5,476 nucleotides of DNA from JAQVUB01 sp033809415 (lineage in GTDB: Bacteria > Verrucomicrobiota > Lentisphaeria > Oligosphaerales > Oligosphaeraceae), in NCBI GenBank assembly GCA_033809415.1, contig JAPXLT010000312.1:1-5476 (forward strand), read 5' to 3'. Shown in pieces: positions 1-5,476 of the stretch; the first letter of the stretch is position 1; each line of letters opens with the position of its first letter. A program made the position numbers and the translations under genes. The notes below the pieces were generated by a model that had not been told where the DNA came from, did not search any database, and saw only the letters and a list, made by a program, of their open reading frames with translations.

Positions 1-41
1 AGCACTGCGGAACCTGGGGTCGGAACCCACCCAAAACCATT

Positions 42-61
42 GCGCCGCATCGAGGCGGCGC
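42..61. repeat. GC-rich hairpin, 7-bp stem, 6-nt loop
   Basis: GCGCCGC at 42-48 pairs perfectly with GCGGCGC at 55-61 around the loop ATCGAG. TTGCG (40-44) can alternatively pair with CGCAA (65-69), which would compete with this stem. The first member of the palindrome array in 1-273. Confidence 0.6.
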
Positions 62-123
62 TGTCGCAACTTGGATGTGCGGCGGCAAATGAAGACGCGC
101 AAGCCAACGTTTTCCCATTGCTT

Positions 124-140
124 CCAGCACGCATTGCTGG
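124..140. repeat. Hairpin, 6-bp stem, 5-nt loop
   Basis: CCAGCA at 124-129 pairs with TGCTGG at 135-140 around CGCAT. There is no T-run after it on either strand, so it is not a convincing terminator. Confidence 0.55.
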
Positions 141-156
141 CGCCGGTTCATGTGCC

Positions 157-169
157 GCCTCTCCGAGGC
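157..169. repeat. Mini-hairpin GCCTC-TCC-GAGGC
   Basis: A 5-bp perfect stem closes a three-base loop, TCC on the plus strand and GGA on the minus strand. The loop has the same size and sequence as the one in the hairpin at 236-248, which suggests the two are related units and not chance palindromes. Confidence 0.5.
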
Positions 170-192
170 TTTGGTGGTGGTGGGATGCCATG

Positions 193-221
193 CCCCAGGT
201 TCCGCTCCGCTTCACCTGGGG
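193..221. repeat. Hairpin CCCCAGGT-13 nt-ACCTGGGG
   Basis: This is a perfect 8-bp stem (193-200 with 214-221) around a 13-nt loop. On the minus strand the loop reads GAAGCGGAGCGGA. The CCCCAGGT...GCGGAGCGGAACCTGGGG pattern resembles dispersed intergenic repeats that I recall from other environmental and PVC-group genomes. That resemblance is from memory and was not searched. It is the most stable palindrome in the region. Confidence 0.65.
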
Positions 222-235
222 TTACTCATGGTGCC

Positions 236-248
236 ACGCCTCCGGCGT
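236..248. repeat. Mini-hairpin ACGCC-TCC-GGCGT
   Basis: A 5-bp perfect stem with a TCC loop (GGA on the minus strand), the same loop as at 157-169. It lies 15 bp from the CCCCAGGT hairpin at 193-221 and 12 bp from the 14-bp palindrome at 260-273. Confidence 0.5.
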
Positions 249-259
249 TGGATGCCTCC

Positions 260-273
260 TACGCAATTGCGTA
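260..273. repeat. Perfect 14-bp palindrome TACGCAATTGCGTA
   Basis: The sequence equals its own reverse complement over 14 bases with no spacer. Such symmetry could be a dimeric protein binding site or the end of a repeat element. It lies within the palindrome array and not in front of a gene, so a repeat-element origin is more likely than a promoter operator. Confidence 0.6.
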
Positions 274-353
274 AAGCCGATCTTGGCACACAGGAATTTT
301 GGCAGAGCAGGCTCATCCGTCAGAGCAGCAACCCATAGAAAAAATTTTCCGAG

Positions 354-447
354 TTTTCCGTGCTTTCCGTGGTTAAAAAATAGGTTGTGGGCGTCAGCCC
401 GCGCCAAGCTTTTTCGTGTGGTTCGTGGTTAAAAAATGGGTTGTGGT
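354..447. repeat. Two diverged tandem copies of a roughly 38-bp AT-rich unit
   Basis: Copy A (354-391) and copy B (410-447) align at an offset of 56 bp. Both contain the exact core CGTGGTTAAAAAAT (368-381 and 424-437), followed by RGGTTGTGG and preceded by TTTCCGTG- or TTTCGTG-type repeats. On the minus strand this reads as AACCACGAACCACACGAAAA and relatives. The spacer between copies holds a small palindrome, GGGC-GTCA-GCCC (389-400). The motif family resembles intergenic repeats I recall in many unrelated environmental bacteria, often near small mobile-like genes; that is recollection, not a search. It begins 11 bp past the stop codon of the large gene. Confidence 0.65.
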
Positions 448-457
448 TGTCTTATTA

Positions 458-3400
458 TCATTCCAATTCCAGTTCGATGAAAGCGAAGTCATGCTTTTTG
501 ATTTGCAGTGGAATTGAGGTGGCGGGAGCCTCGAGCAGATTTTCTCCGTTTTCGACATTGACAGCCTGGCGTATCCGGCGCGCTTCCTCGCCGGCAAAAG
601 CCAGGCTGAGGTTTTCGCTGCGGTCGCCATCCGCATAACTGCCGATGAACAGCAAGACTTTGTCGCCGCGCCGATAGGTCGCTGTCAGTAGGTTCTTATC
701 CTGAAGGCGAACCGGATTGTCCGCTGCCCAATAGGCATAAAAACGGCAGTCGGGTTCATGCGTGCCGAAGGCGAAAAACTTTTTCAGGGTATTGCCAACC
801 AGCTTGAAATCGGATGCCAGGGGGCAGGTCGGGCGCACTTCGTGCGGCAGCAGCGATGCCAGCATAGTGCGAGTGGCCCAGGTGCGCTGTTCCGGGCTTT
901 TGGTGCCGGTGATCCCATCCAGGACAGTGGGGAAGAAGCCGCCTTGCCTGCCGTGGCAGACCGCCCGGATATAGTCTGGCGTGAAGCGTTCCTGGAAGTC
1001 ATGCGAGCCATACTTCCATTCCATACCCATGCTATTGGTGGCAAAGCCCAGTACGATGATATTATTGGTATTGGTGTGATGGACGGTGATCCAGGGTTCC
1101 ATCCCGCGTTCAACCATCAAGGTCAACTGCCGTTTGTGATAATTGCGGATACGCCAGAGGCCCAGCGATGGCCGGATATTTCCTTCGGAATCAATATAAC
1201 CATTGCCGGTGGCCCAATAGAATTTTCCGGACAGGAAGACGTTATCGTCATAGACTCCGCCAAAACCATGGTCTAACATCTTATTCAGATAGAAGATAGC
1301 GTAATCCGAGTAGGACTGATAGACATGCACGCTGCCCTGCCATTCATCGCGGAATACCGGGAACTCCGGCAGATTTTCCGCCCCGGTGATATTGCAGGTA
1401 TAGGGATACAAAATGGAAATGTCCTTTTTCGGGTGTAGGCCTTTGCTGAGGGCAAAGGCTGCCTGGGCATGGCGGTTGACATAGTCGCGCCCGCTGCGAT
1501 GGGCAATCGGCGCATCGCGCTGTTCGGACTGCATCACCCGGTCGATCCAGCTCTTGATAAATGCCTGGTCAATGACACCGGTGTCTTTGGCGGCGACCAG
1601 CTTGTCAATATAGGTAAAGTCTTCGAATGCAGGATAGCGGCTAGTCCAGCTGTAGTAGCTTCCCCAGTAGGGGTTGCTGTAGAGGCAGCGGGTGATTTTT
1701 GTCGCATCCATATGAAAACCGTCCGACCAGCCCCGCCATCCTTCCGGCATCGGCTTGACTGGGCTGGCCATCAGCGCCAGCGTCAGCGGGATATCTTTCA
1801 GCAGCTTCGTCGGGTTGTTCATTAAATTCAGGCGGATGCTGACGCTACCATCCGCATGACGATGCAATTCAACCGCATCCCGCTCCTTGCAATGCACCCA
1901 GCCCTGATCCCAGTCCGCGCCATAGCTGATTCCGCGTTCATCTTCGCCGACCCAGATGTACGGGATGAAATTGCTGATATGCGTCTGCGAAATACTGCGG
2001 CTTTTCCAGATGACCCCTTCTCCGGCAGGCAGGAAGCCGCCTGGATTCATGCGCAGTCCCTCGCCGCAGGCATGGAAGAGCTGCGCCATGTCCGCACGAA
2101 CTGGGATATCCAGATAAACGCGCTCCGGCAAAGCGGCACCGCGTGCCTGGAAGTAAAAATCGAGTTTCAGCAGTCCATCAAACTCGAGTTCCCCTTCCAG
2201 TCGCACCTGCAAGCTGGGGCACTGCATCTGTACCTGATAATTGATATTCAGATCATCCTCCCTGGTGTACTGAACTTGCGAGAATTGCCAAGGTTCCAGC
2301 TTTCCCCGGTTCTCTACCAGCAACTGTACTTTGTCAGCAAGCAGGGCCTTTCCCATCGAGTGCACTTGCGCCGGCAGGCCGCTGGTATCCAGCGTGTAAT
2401 CGCGCAACAGGCAGGATAAGCGGTTCGCATTCCTGCGCAATGGGGTAAAAGGCGGCAGCAAGCGTCGCGACAAGCCGAGCTGATTGCCCAGCCAGGGATA
2501 TTTCTTGACCGTGAACTTCTTCTCGATCAGGGCGGATTCGGCATTCCCCTCCCGCAGGACAAAGAGGTATTCGCCATCCGGAAGCGGTTCTGGCAAAGGC
2601 AGCTTCTGGTGAATGCGCCGCAGTACCTTGTTATTTTCCGTACTTTCATAGCCTTCGCGGAAACTGAGTGGAAAACGCTGCCAGAGCTTCTCATTCAGAT
2701 CGCGGATTTCCAGATGGAAACGCTCCGTATCGGGATTTTCGGTAAGATCGGCGGTCAAATCCAATACCACCGCTTCCAAGACCTGGAACCAGGATATGTT
2801 TCCGGTGATGTTTTCTTCGCCCTGAGCCAGTGTGCGGATTTCAGCTTCGCTCAAGGGGCGCTCATAAAGTGCCAGGTCTGCGACTGCAAAATCGCGCACT
2901 GCTGAGTTGCCCAGGACAAAGTCGCCGAGGCGTTTCTGGTCGATCTCAATGCCGTGATCGAGCTCGCCGCGCTTGATGCCGTTGATGTACATTTCATAGC
3001 GTCCAGGCAGCAGATTCCACAGAAGATGGGTCCATTCCTTCTGCGGAGGTACGCGTTTGACCAGCAGGTTTTTGTGTCCATGACCAGGGAAGTTATGCGC
3101 ACCGACAATCAGCAAGCCATTCTGCTCCTGGCAGAAAAGATAGCCCGACGAGACAAAGGTGCTGGAAAAATAGCGGCGGTATGCGCCGGAGCTGACGGCG
3201 CTTTCCGGGCGCACCCATACACTCACGGCGCCGGGAACCGGGATGGAAAGCCCCTTGACCTGCAACAGTCCAGTTTTTAAATGCAAAGCCTGCTGCCCTT
3301 TGGAACGCCCTGGCACCCAGCTGAAGGCATCCTCGGCGGGGAAAACCAGTTCCGTACCGGGGACGCTGCAGTATTCCGGCTGCGTGCCGGGCTTCTGGAA

Positions 3401-4420
3401 GGAATGTTGCAGGCAGGCGAAGGAATCCATATTGAACCAGATGCGTTCCGGCGGCGGGATGTAGTTGCATTCACGCTCCCATAATAGCAAGTCATCTCCA
3501 TCGGTTATGCGTATTTGCAACTTGGATTCACTTTCTGGAATGGCTGGCGTCATGTCAAAGGCAGAGGTGCCTAGCGCCTTCAGGAGGAACGGGTTCTCGA
3601 CCAGCTTTTCCTCGCCGCCGCTGGTGATCTTGGCTTGCAGCTTGATCTGCATCGCCTTGTCTTGCAGGTTCGCAAAACGAAAGAATGCCGGCAGACGCCG
3701 CTGGTGATCATGCGGATGATAGATTGCCTGCACAGCCGCCGCCTGACGCCGGAATTTGAACAGGGAGTAGGACGACGTGTTCATAAAGCCATTGGCGTCG
3801 GTGATCGCCGCCTGATAGCCGGGGTCGGAACGGAAATTGCGCACCAGCAAGATGCGCCAGTCGCCATCCTTTGATAGGTTTTCCAGCCCGAAAGCCTGCG
3901 CCGGGAATGCCAGTTCCGCCACCCAGAAGCCGTCCTCGCAACGGTGCTGCTGGCGCACTCCGCTTTGCCATTCTTTGGCCGGCAGACCGTATCCGGGTTC
4001 ATGATGCCTGGCAAAACTGCGCCCTACCGAATTGTAGATGAGCTGGAAATATCCGAATTTCCCGGCCTCGAGGGTGCGTTGTTCGGACGGCGGCAGGAAC
4101 CACAGTTCGATGGAGTCGTCCATGACCACATGCGCAGCCGGGTTGGGTGAGACTTGCAGCCCGCCCCGCAACGGCAATTCCGTACGGCTGGCAAGATAGA
4201 CAAAGTCATTATCAAAAGCCAGATATACCGTCGTTTGACGAGGATCGAGCTTTCTGGCGTTGGCACCGCTGATTGCAAGGGCGCTGCCCCATTCATTCGG
4301 GGCAAGCTTCCCATCGATGACAGGCGCATTCGCCAAAAACGGCACGGTATATTCAGCAGCCTGCACAAGCAAGCATCCGAACAATAAAAAGACGCCCAAC
4401 CGAGTTAAAAATCCTCTCAT
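458..4420 (-). CDS. Secreted multidomain glycoside-hydrolase-like protein (CBM9-like, LamG, DUF6067/GH123-like)
   Basis: A 1320-residue protein probably acting outside the cytoplasm on a glycan of unknown identity. Residues 1-21 form a Sec signal peptide (R2/R7, hydrophobic 8-19, VQA before the cut). LFGC at 13-16 is a poor lipobox. Residues 23-225 look like a CBM9-type carbohydrate-binding module: APVIDGKLAPNEW (32-44), DDSIELWF (101-108), GFWVAELAFP (164-173). Residues about 365-535 look like a LamG/concanavalin A-like jelly roll: VSVWVRP (399-405), YEMYINGIKRG (475-485), ALYERPLSEAEI (517-528). Residues about 650-890 are beta-rich and lead into MASPVKPMPEGWR (884-896), a junction I associate with DUF6067. 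A TIM-barrel-like domain follows: GGVYDDN (1054-1060) and GMEWKYG (1132-1138) are candidate active-site strand ends, with D1058, D1059 and E1134 as candidate acidic residues. About 1240-1320 is a C-terminal beta domain. No C-terminal anchor is visible. The start is backed by AAGGAG 8 bp upstream and by the signal peptide. The frame is intact. Enzyme activity is inferred, not shown. Confidence 0.9.
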   Translation of the reverse strand: MRGFLTRLGVFLLFGCLLVQAAEYTVPFLANAPVIDGKLAPNEWGSALAISGANARKLDPRQTTVYLAFDNDFVYLASRTELPLRGGLQVSPNPAAHVVMDDSIELWFLPPSEQRTLEAGKFGYFQLIYNSVGRSFARHHEPGYGLPAKEWQSGVRQQHRCEDGFWVAELAFPAQAFGLENLSKDGDWRILLVRNFRSDPGYQAAITDANGFMNTSSYSLFKFRRQAAAVQAIYHPHDHQRRLPAFFRFANLQDKAMQIKLQAKITSGGEEKLVENPFLLKALGTSAFDMTPAIPESESKLQIRITDGDDLLLWERECNYIPPPERIWFNMDSFACLQHSFQKPGTQPEYCSVPGTELVFPAEDAFSWVPGRSKGQQALHLKTGLLQVKGLSIPVPGAVSVWVRPESAVSSGAYRRYFSSTFVSSGYLFCQEQNGLLIVGAHNFPGHGHKNLLVKRVPPQKEWTHLLWNLLPGRYEMYINGIKRGELDHGIEIDQKRLGDFVLGNSAVRDFAVADLALYERPLSEAEIRTLAQGEENITGNISWFQVLEAVVLDLTADLTENPDTERFHLEIRDLNEKLWQRFPLSFREGYESTENNKVLRRIHQKLPLPEPLPDGEYLFVLREGNAESALIEKKFTVKKYPWLGNQLGLSRRLLPPFTPLRRNANRLSCLLRDYTLDTSGLPAQVHSMGKALLADKVQLLVENRGKLEPWQFSQVQYTREDDLNINYQVQMQCPSLQVRLEGELEFDGLLKLDFYFQARGAALPERVYLDIPVRADMAQLFHACGEGLRMNPGGFLPAGEGVIWKSRSISQTHISNFIPYIWVGEDERGISYGADWDQGWVHCKERDAVELHRHADGSVSIRLNLMNNPTKLLKDIPLTLALMASPVKPMPEGWRGWSDGFHMDATKITRCLYSNPYWGSYYSWTSRYPAFEDFTYIDKLVAAKDTGVIDQAFIKSWIDRVMQSEQRDAPIAHRSGRDYVNRHAQAAFALSKGLHPKKDISILYPYTCNITGAENLPEFPVFRDEWQGSVHVYQSYSDYAIFYLNKMLDHGFGGVYDDNVFLSGKFYWATGNGYIDSEGNIRPSLGLWRIRNYHKRQLTLMVERGMEPWITVHHTNTNNIIVLGFATNSMGMEWKYGSHDFQERFTPDYIRAVCHGRQGGFFPTVLDGITGTKSPEQRTWATRTMLASLLPHEVRPTCPLASDFKLVGNTLKKFFAFGTHEPDCRFYAYWAADNPVRLQDKNLLTATYRRGDKVLLFIGSYADGDRSENLSLAFAGEEARRIRQAVNVENGENLLEAPATSIPLQIKKHDFAFIELELE

Positions 4421-4491
4421 TCCTATTTCTCCTTAATCTTGCTTTTTTTCGAAATCTTTGCTTGTCCGTGTTTTAGACCATAATGCGCAGA
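4421..4491 (-). other. 71-bp intergenic gap within a probable two-gene operon
   Basis: The gap between the prepilin-like gene and the large gene is AT-rich. It shows no hairpin followed by a T-run on the minus strand, so read-through is likely and the genes are probably co-transcribed. An AACACGGACAAG stretch (minus strand, 4461-4472) loosely resembles the ACACGRA motifs at both window ends, but is too short to call a repeat copy. A separate promoter here cannot be excluded. Confidence 0.55.
4429..4434 (-). promoter_or_regulatory. Ribosome binding site of the glycosidase-like gene
   Basis: AAGGAG on the minus strand lies 8 bases before the ATG at 4418-4420. It fixes the start, because the signal peptide begins directly at that Met. 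Confidence 0.8.
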
Positions 4492-5265
4492 TCAATATTT
4501 CCAACTGTATTTCCGGTAGACATGAGCAAAGTAACCATAGTAGGCATATAGGGGGTTTGTATAGGCCGGCACGACGGAAATGACAGCCGGATCGGTGCCG
4601 CGCTCCTGCCCCAGATGCCCATCCACATAGATAATATTGGTATTGCCGGAATGCCGGAATATTTTCAGTAATTGAGATCCGTTGCTTTGATGATTGTTGA
4701 ATATGTAGCTCCTCGTGCCGCCCAGGGAGCCGGTGCGCGATGGATATTTTAACTGCGCTTTCAAGCGATGCTTGCTGCCTGGAAATGCAGTCATGTGAAG
4801 GCTCAGATTGAGTCCATAATGATAACTGCCGTCAATATCGAGGCGCGTTGCCGGGTATGTGTAATCCCCCAGGACGTATATCCTGCTTTCCGACGGGCAG
4901 CGGAGGGGTTCCAGGTAATAATGTGCTGCTATCGATCCGTATACCTTGGATCGACCGAACCCTTTCAGATAGCCGGCAGTATACATTCTGAGTCCCCAGG
5001 GGGTGCCGCTTGTTGCACCGGACGATGCTTTGTGCAAATATGGCATCCAGTAATCCTGATCCTGATCGTCTTCATAGAGAAAGATCGCCAGGCTGACTTG
5101 CCGCATATTGTTGCCGCACTGCATGGCGCGGGCCTTGTCACGTGCGCTGGCCAGAGCCGGCAGCAACATGCTCGCCAAAATGGCGATGATGGCGATCACG
5201 ACCAGCAGTTCAATAAGAGTAAAACAAGAAATACTCGAACTCTTTTTTTCTAGTCTTCTGTTCAT
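4492..5265 (-). CDS. Prepilin-like H-X9-DG protein (type II secretion/pilus-type N-terminus)
   Basis: A 257-residue protein with a type IV prepilin-type N-terminus. A basic leader (R3, R4, K7, K8) is followed by C14-F15TLIEL, with the conserved Glu at E19 (+5 of the mature form), and a hydrophobic helix at about 15-38. MQCGNN (48-53) and LRCPSE (121-126) are typical of the family. H205 followed by nine residues and D215-G216 is the prepilin-processing-associated H-X9-DG motif. Known members have this N-terminus cut and methylated by a prepilin peptidase, with the helix anchoring or polymerising the protein. Most members occur in many copies per genome and have no proven role. Oddity: the residue before the cut is Cys, where Gly is canonical. 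The ATG has AAGGAGG 5 bases upstream. It lies 71 bp upstream of the glycosidase-like gene, so a link to secretion or display of that enzyme is plausible but inferred. The length is normal for the family. Confidence 0.93.
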   Translation of the reverse strand: MNRRLEKKSSSISCFTLIELLVVIAIIAILASMLLPALASARDKARAMQCGNNMRQVSLAIFLYEDDQDQDYWMPYLHKASSGATSGTPWGLRMYTAGYLKGFGRSKVYGSIAAHYYLEPLRCPSESRIYVLGDYTYPATRLDIDGSYHYGLNLSLHMTAFPGSKHRLKAQLKYPSRTGSLGGTRSYIFNNHQSNGSQLLKIFRHSGNTNIIYVDGHLGQERGTDPAVISVVPAYTNPLYAYYGYFAHVYRKYSWKY

Positions 5266-5270
5266 GTCCG

Positions 5271-5277
5271 CCTCCTT
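5271..5277 (-). promoter_or_regulatory. Strong ribosome binding site of the prepilin-like gene
   Basis: AAGGAGG on the minus strand ends 5 bases before the ATG at 5263-5265. It is a near-consensus Shine-Dalgarno sequence and supports this start. Its 5' part (AAGG) also lies in the inverted repeat at 5274-5312. Confidence 0.85.
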
Positions 5278-5312
5278 GTTGTCGCATTATCTGGAAAACA
5301 CCTGTAACAAGG
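5274..5312 (-). promoter_or_regulatory. Inverted repeat overlapping the ribosome binding site
   Basis: On the minus strand CCTTGTT (5306-5312) is an exact reverse complement of AACAAGG (5274-5280), separated by 25 bases. The downstream arm includes the first four bases of the AAGGAGG ribosome binding site. Folding in the mRNA would partly hide that site. The stem is only 7 bp with a long loop, so it could be fortuitous. Confidence 0.35.
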
Positions 5313-5372
5313 CATTCATTCCTAAGTTATCCTTGCTTTTCAGATTATCAAGAAATTCCCGGAAAAATCTTA

Positions 5373-5399
5373 GACGCAAAACTGCAAGCGTAATGCGTC
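5373..5399. repeat. 6-bp inverted repeat GACGCA-15 nt-TGCGTC
   Basis: GACGCA (5373-5378) and TGCGTC (5394-5399) are perfect reverse complements separated by 15 bases, about 110-135 bp upstream of the prepilin-like start codon. An AAAACTG direct repeat (5378-5384 and 5403-5409) overlaps the same stretch. It could be an operator or part of a leader RNA, but nothing else supports either reading. Confidence 0.25.
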
Positions 5400-5440
5400 A
5401 GTAAAACTGGGTGACAGGGGCTTTTTTTACAACTAAAAAC

Positions 5441-5459
5441 ACTAATGGACACGAAAAAA
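5441..5459. repeat. ACTAATGGACACGAAAAAA motif at the right edge
   Basis: This stretch contains ACACGAAAAA (5449-5458). The same ten bases occur on the minus strand at 410-419 within the tandem repeat on the other side of the two genes. The ACTAATGGACACGAA wording resembles recurrent intergenic sequences I recall in other bacterial genomes. The window ends too soon to define the full unit. Confidence 0.3.
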
Positions 5460-5476
5460 TTTCATGGAAAATACGG

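Larger units (their letters stand above)
7..205. repeat. 13-bp inverted repeat GCGGAACCTGGGG / CCCCAGGTTCCGC
   Basis: GCGGAACCTGGGG at 7-19 is the exact reverse complement of CCCCAGGTTCCGC at 193-205. The second copy is also the left arm and loop start of the hairpin at 193-221. The first copy is therefore probably one arm of a similar hairpin that the window edge cuts off. This supports at least two copies of the same palindromic unit here, in opposite orientation or as two halves of a larger array. Confidence 0.65.
1..457. other. Gene-free, repeat-rich region downstream of the glycosidase gene
   Basis: No open reading frame here has a ribosome binding site together with protein-like composition. 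The reading frames that exist translate palindromes and simple repeats, for example a run of four Trp from TGG repeats at 172-183. The left part (1-273) is GC-rich and packed with short palindromes. The right part (341-447) is AT-rich and contains repeated TTCCGTG/TTCGTGG motifs followed by A-runs. The region lies 3' of the large minus-strand gene. I see no clear hairpin followed directly by a T-run, so transcription termination is not explained. The best reading is a mosaic of dispersed non-coding intergenic repeats; a structured RNA cannot be excluded. Confidence 0.7.

Noticed and set aside
389..400. GGGC-GTCA-GCCC hairpin as a terminator of the large gene
   Set aside because: The stem is only 4 bp and the nearest minus-strand T-run starts 8 bases later, so it does not fit an intrinsic terminator.
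222..407. Minus-strand 61-residue frame after the large gene
   Set aside because: It translates the repeat sequence and a palindrome, has no ribosome binding site and has no recognisable protein family.
40..432. Plus-strand 130-residue frame at the left edge
   Set aside because: It runs through hairpins and TGG repeats (four Trp in a row), and its composition is not protein-like.
1856..2419. Long plus-strand frame of 187 residues, and others antisense to the large gene
   Set aside because: They lie wholly opposite a strongly supported coding gene and have no family features. They reflect codon bias of the opposite strand.
3616..3709. 14-bp direct repeat CGCCGCTGGTGATC at 3616-3629 and 3696-3709
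   Set aside because: The copies are 80 bp apart, in different reading frames within the gene, and nothing around them is repeated. Probably chance.
4450..4456. Lipobox reading of the signal peptide of the large protein (residues 13-16, LFGC)
   Set aside because: Phe at the -2 position is atypical, the hydrophobic core continues past the Cys, and a good signal peptidase I site (VQA) follows.
5278..5355. Sigma70-like promoter candidates (TTGATA with GATAAC, TTGTTA with GATAAT) before the prepilin-like gene
   Set aside because: The spacers are about 14 and 13 bp, too short for a standard promoter, and the matches are partial in AT-rich DNA.

Overview
The window suggests a Lentisphaerota (Victivallis-like) bacterium, or a close relative in the PVC group. 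Two things point there. The first is a prepilin-like protein with the FTLIELLVVIAIIAILAS-type N-terminus and a C-terminal H-X9-DG motif, a class found in very large numbers in Lentisphaerota and Planctomycetota. The second is a very large secreted glycoside-hydrolase-like protein whose central and C-terminal parts resemble the DUF6067/GH123-like family, common in the same phyla. No rRNA or other taxonomic marker is present, so the assignment is an inference.

Layout, right to left, because both genes are on the minus strand. Bases 5266-5476 are a gene-free leader. It holds a strong ribosome binding site, a 7-bp inverted repeat that overlaps that site, and near the window edge an ACACGAAAA-type motif. 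Bases 4492-5265 encode a 257-residue H-X9-DG prepilin-like protein. A 71-bp gap (4421-4491) with no visible terminator separates it from a 1320-residue secreted protein at 458-4420. That protein has a signal peptide, a CBM9-like module, a LamG/concanavalin A-like module, a long beta-sandwich region and a TIM-barrel-like glycosidase domain. Bases 1-457 hold no credible gene. They carry at least six short palindromes in 1-273 and two diverged copies of a roughly 38-bp unit at 354-447, which looks like accumulated dispersed intergenic repeats.

The two genes are probably co-transcribed, prepilin-like gene first. The plausible joint role is polysaccharide or glycoconjugate use outside the cytoplasm: the large protein binds and cleaves a glycan, and the prepilin-like protein either belongs to a type II secretion or pilus-like apparatus or is itself a surface protein processed by a prepilin peptidase. 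The substrate cannot be read from the sequence. I found no CRISPR array, tRNA, rRNA, transposase or obvious new defence system. The most unusual content is the repeat-dense tail and the pairing of a glycosidase with a prepilin-like protein that has Cys instead of Gly at the cleavage site.
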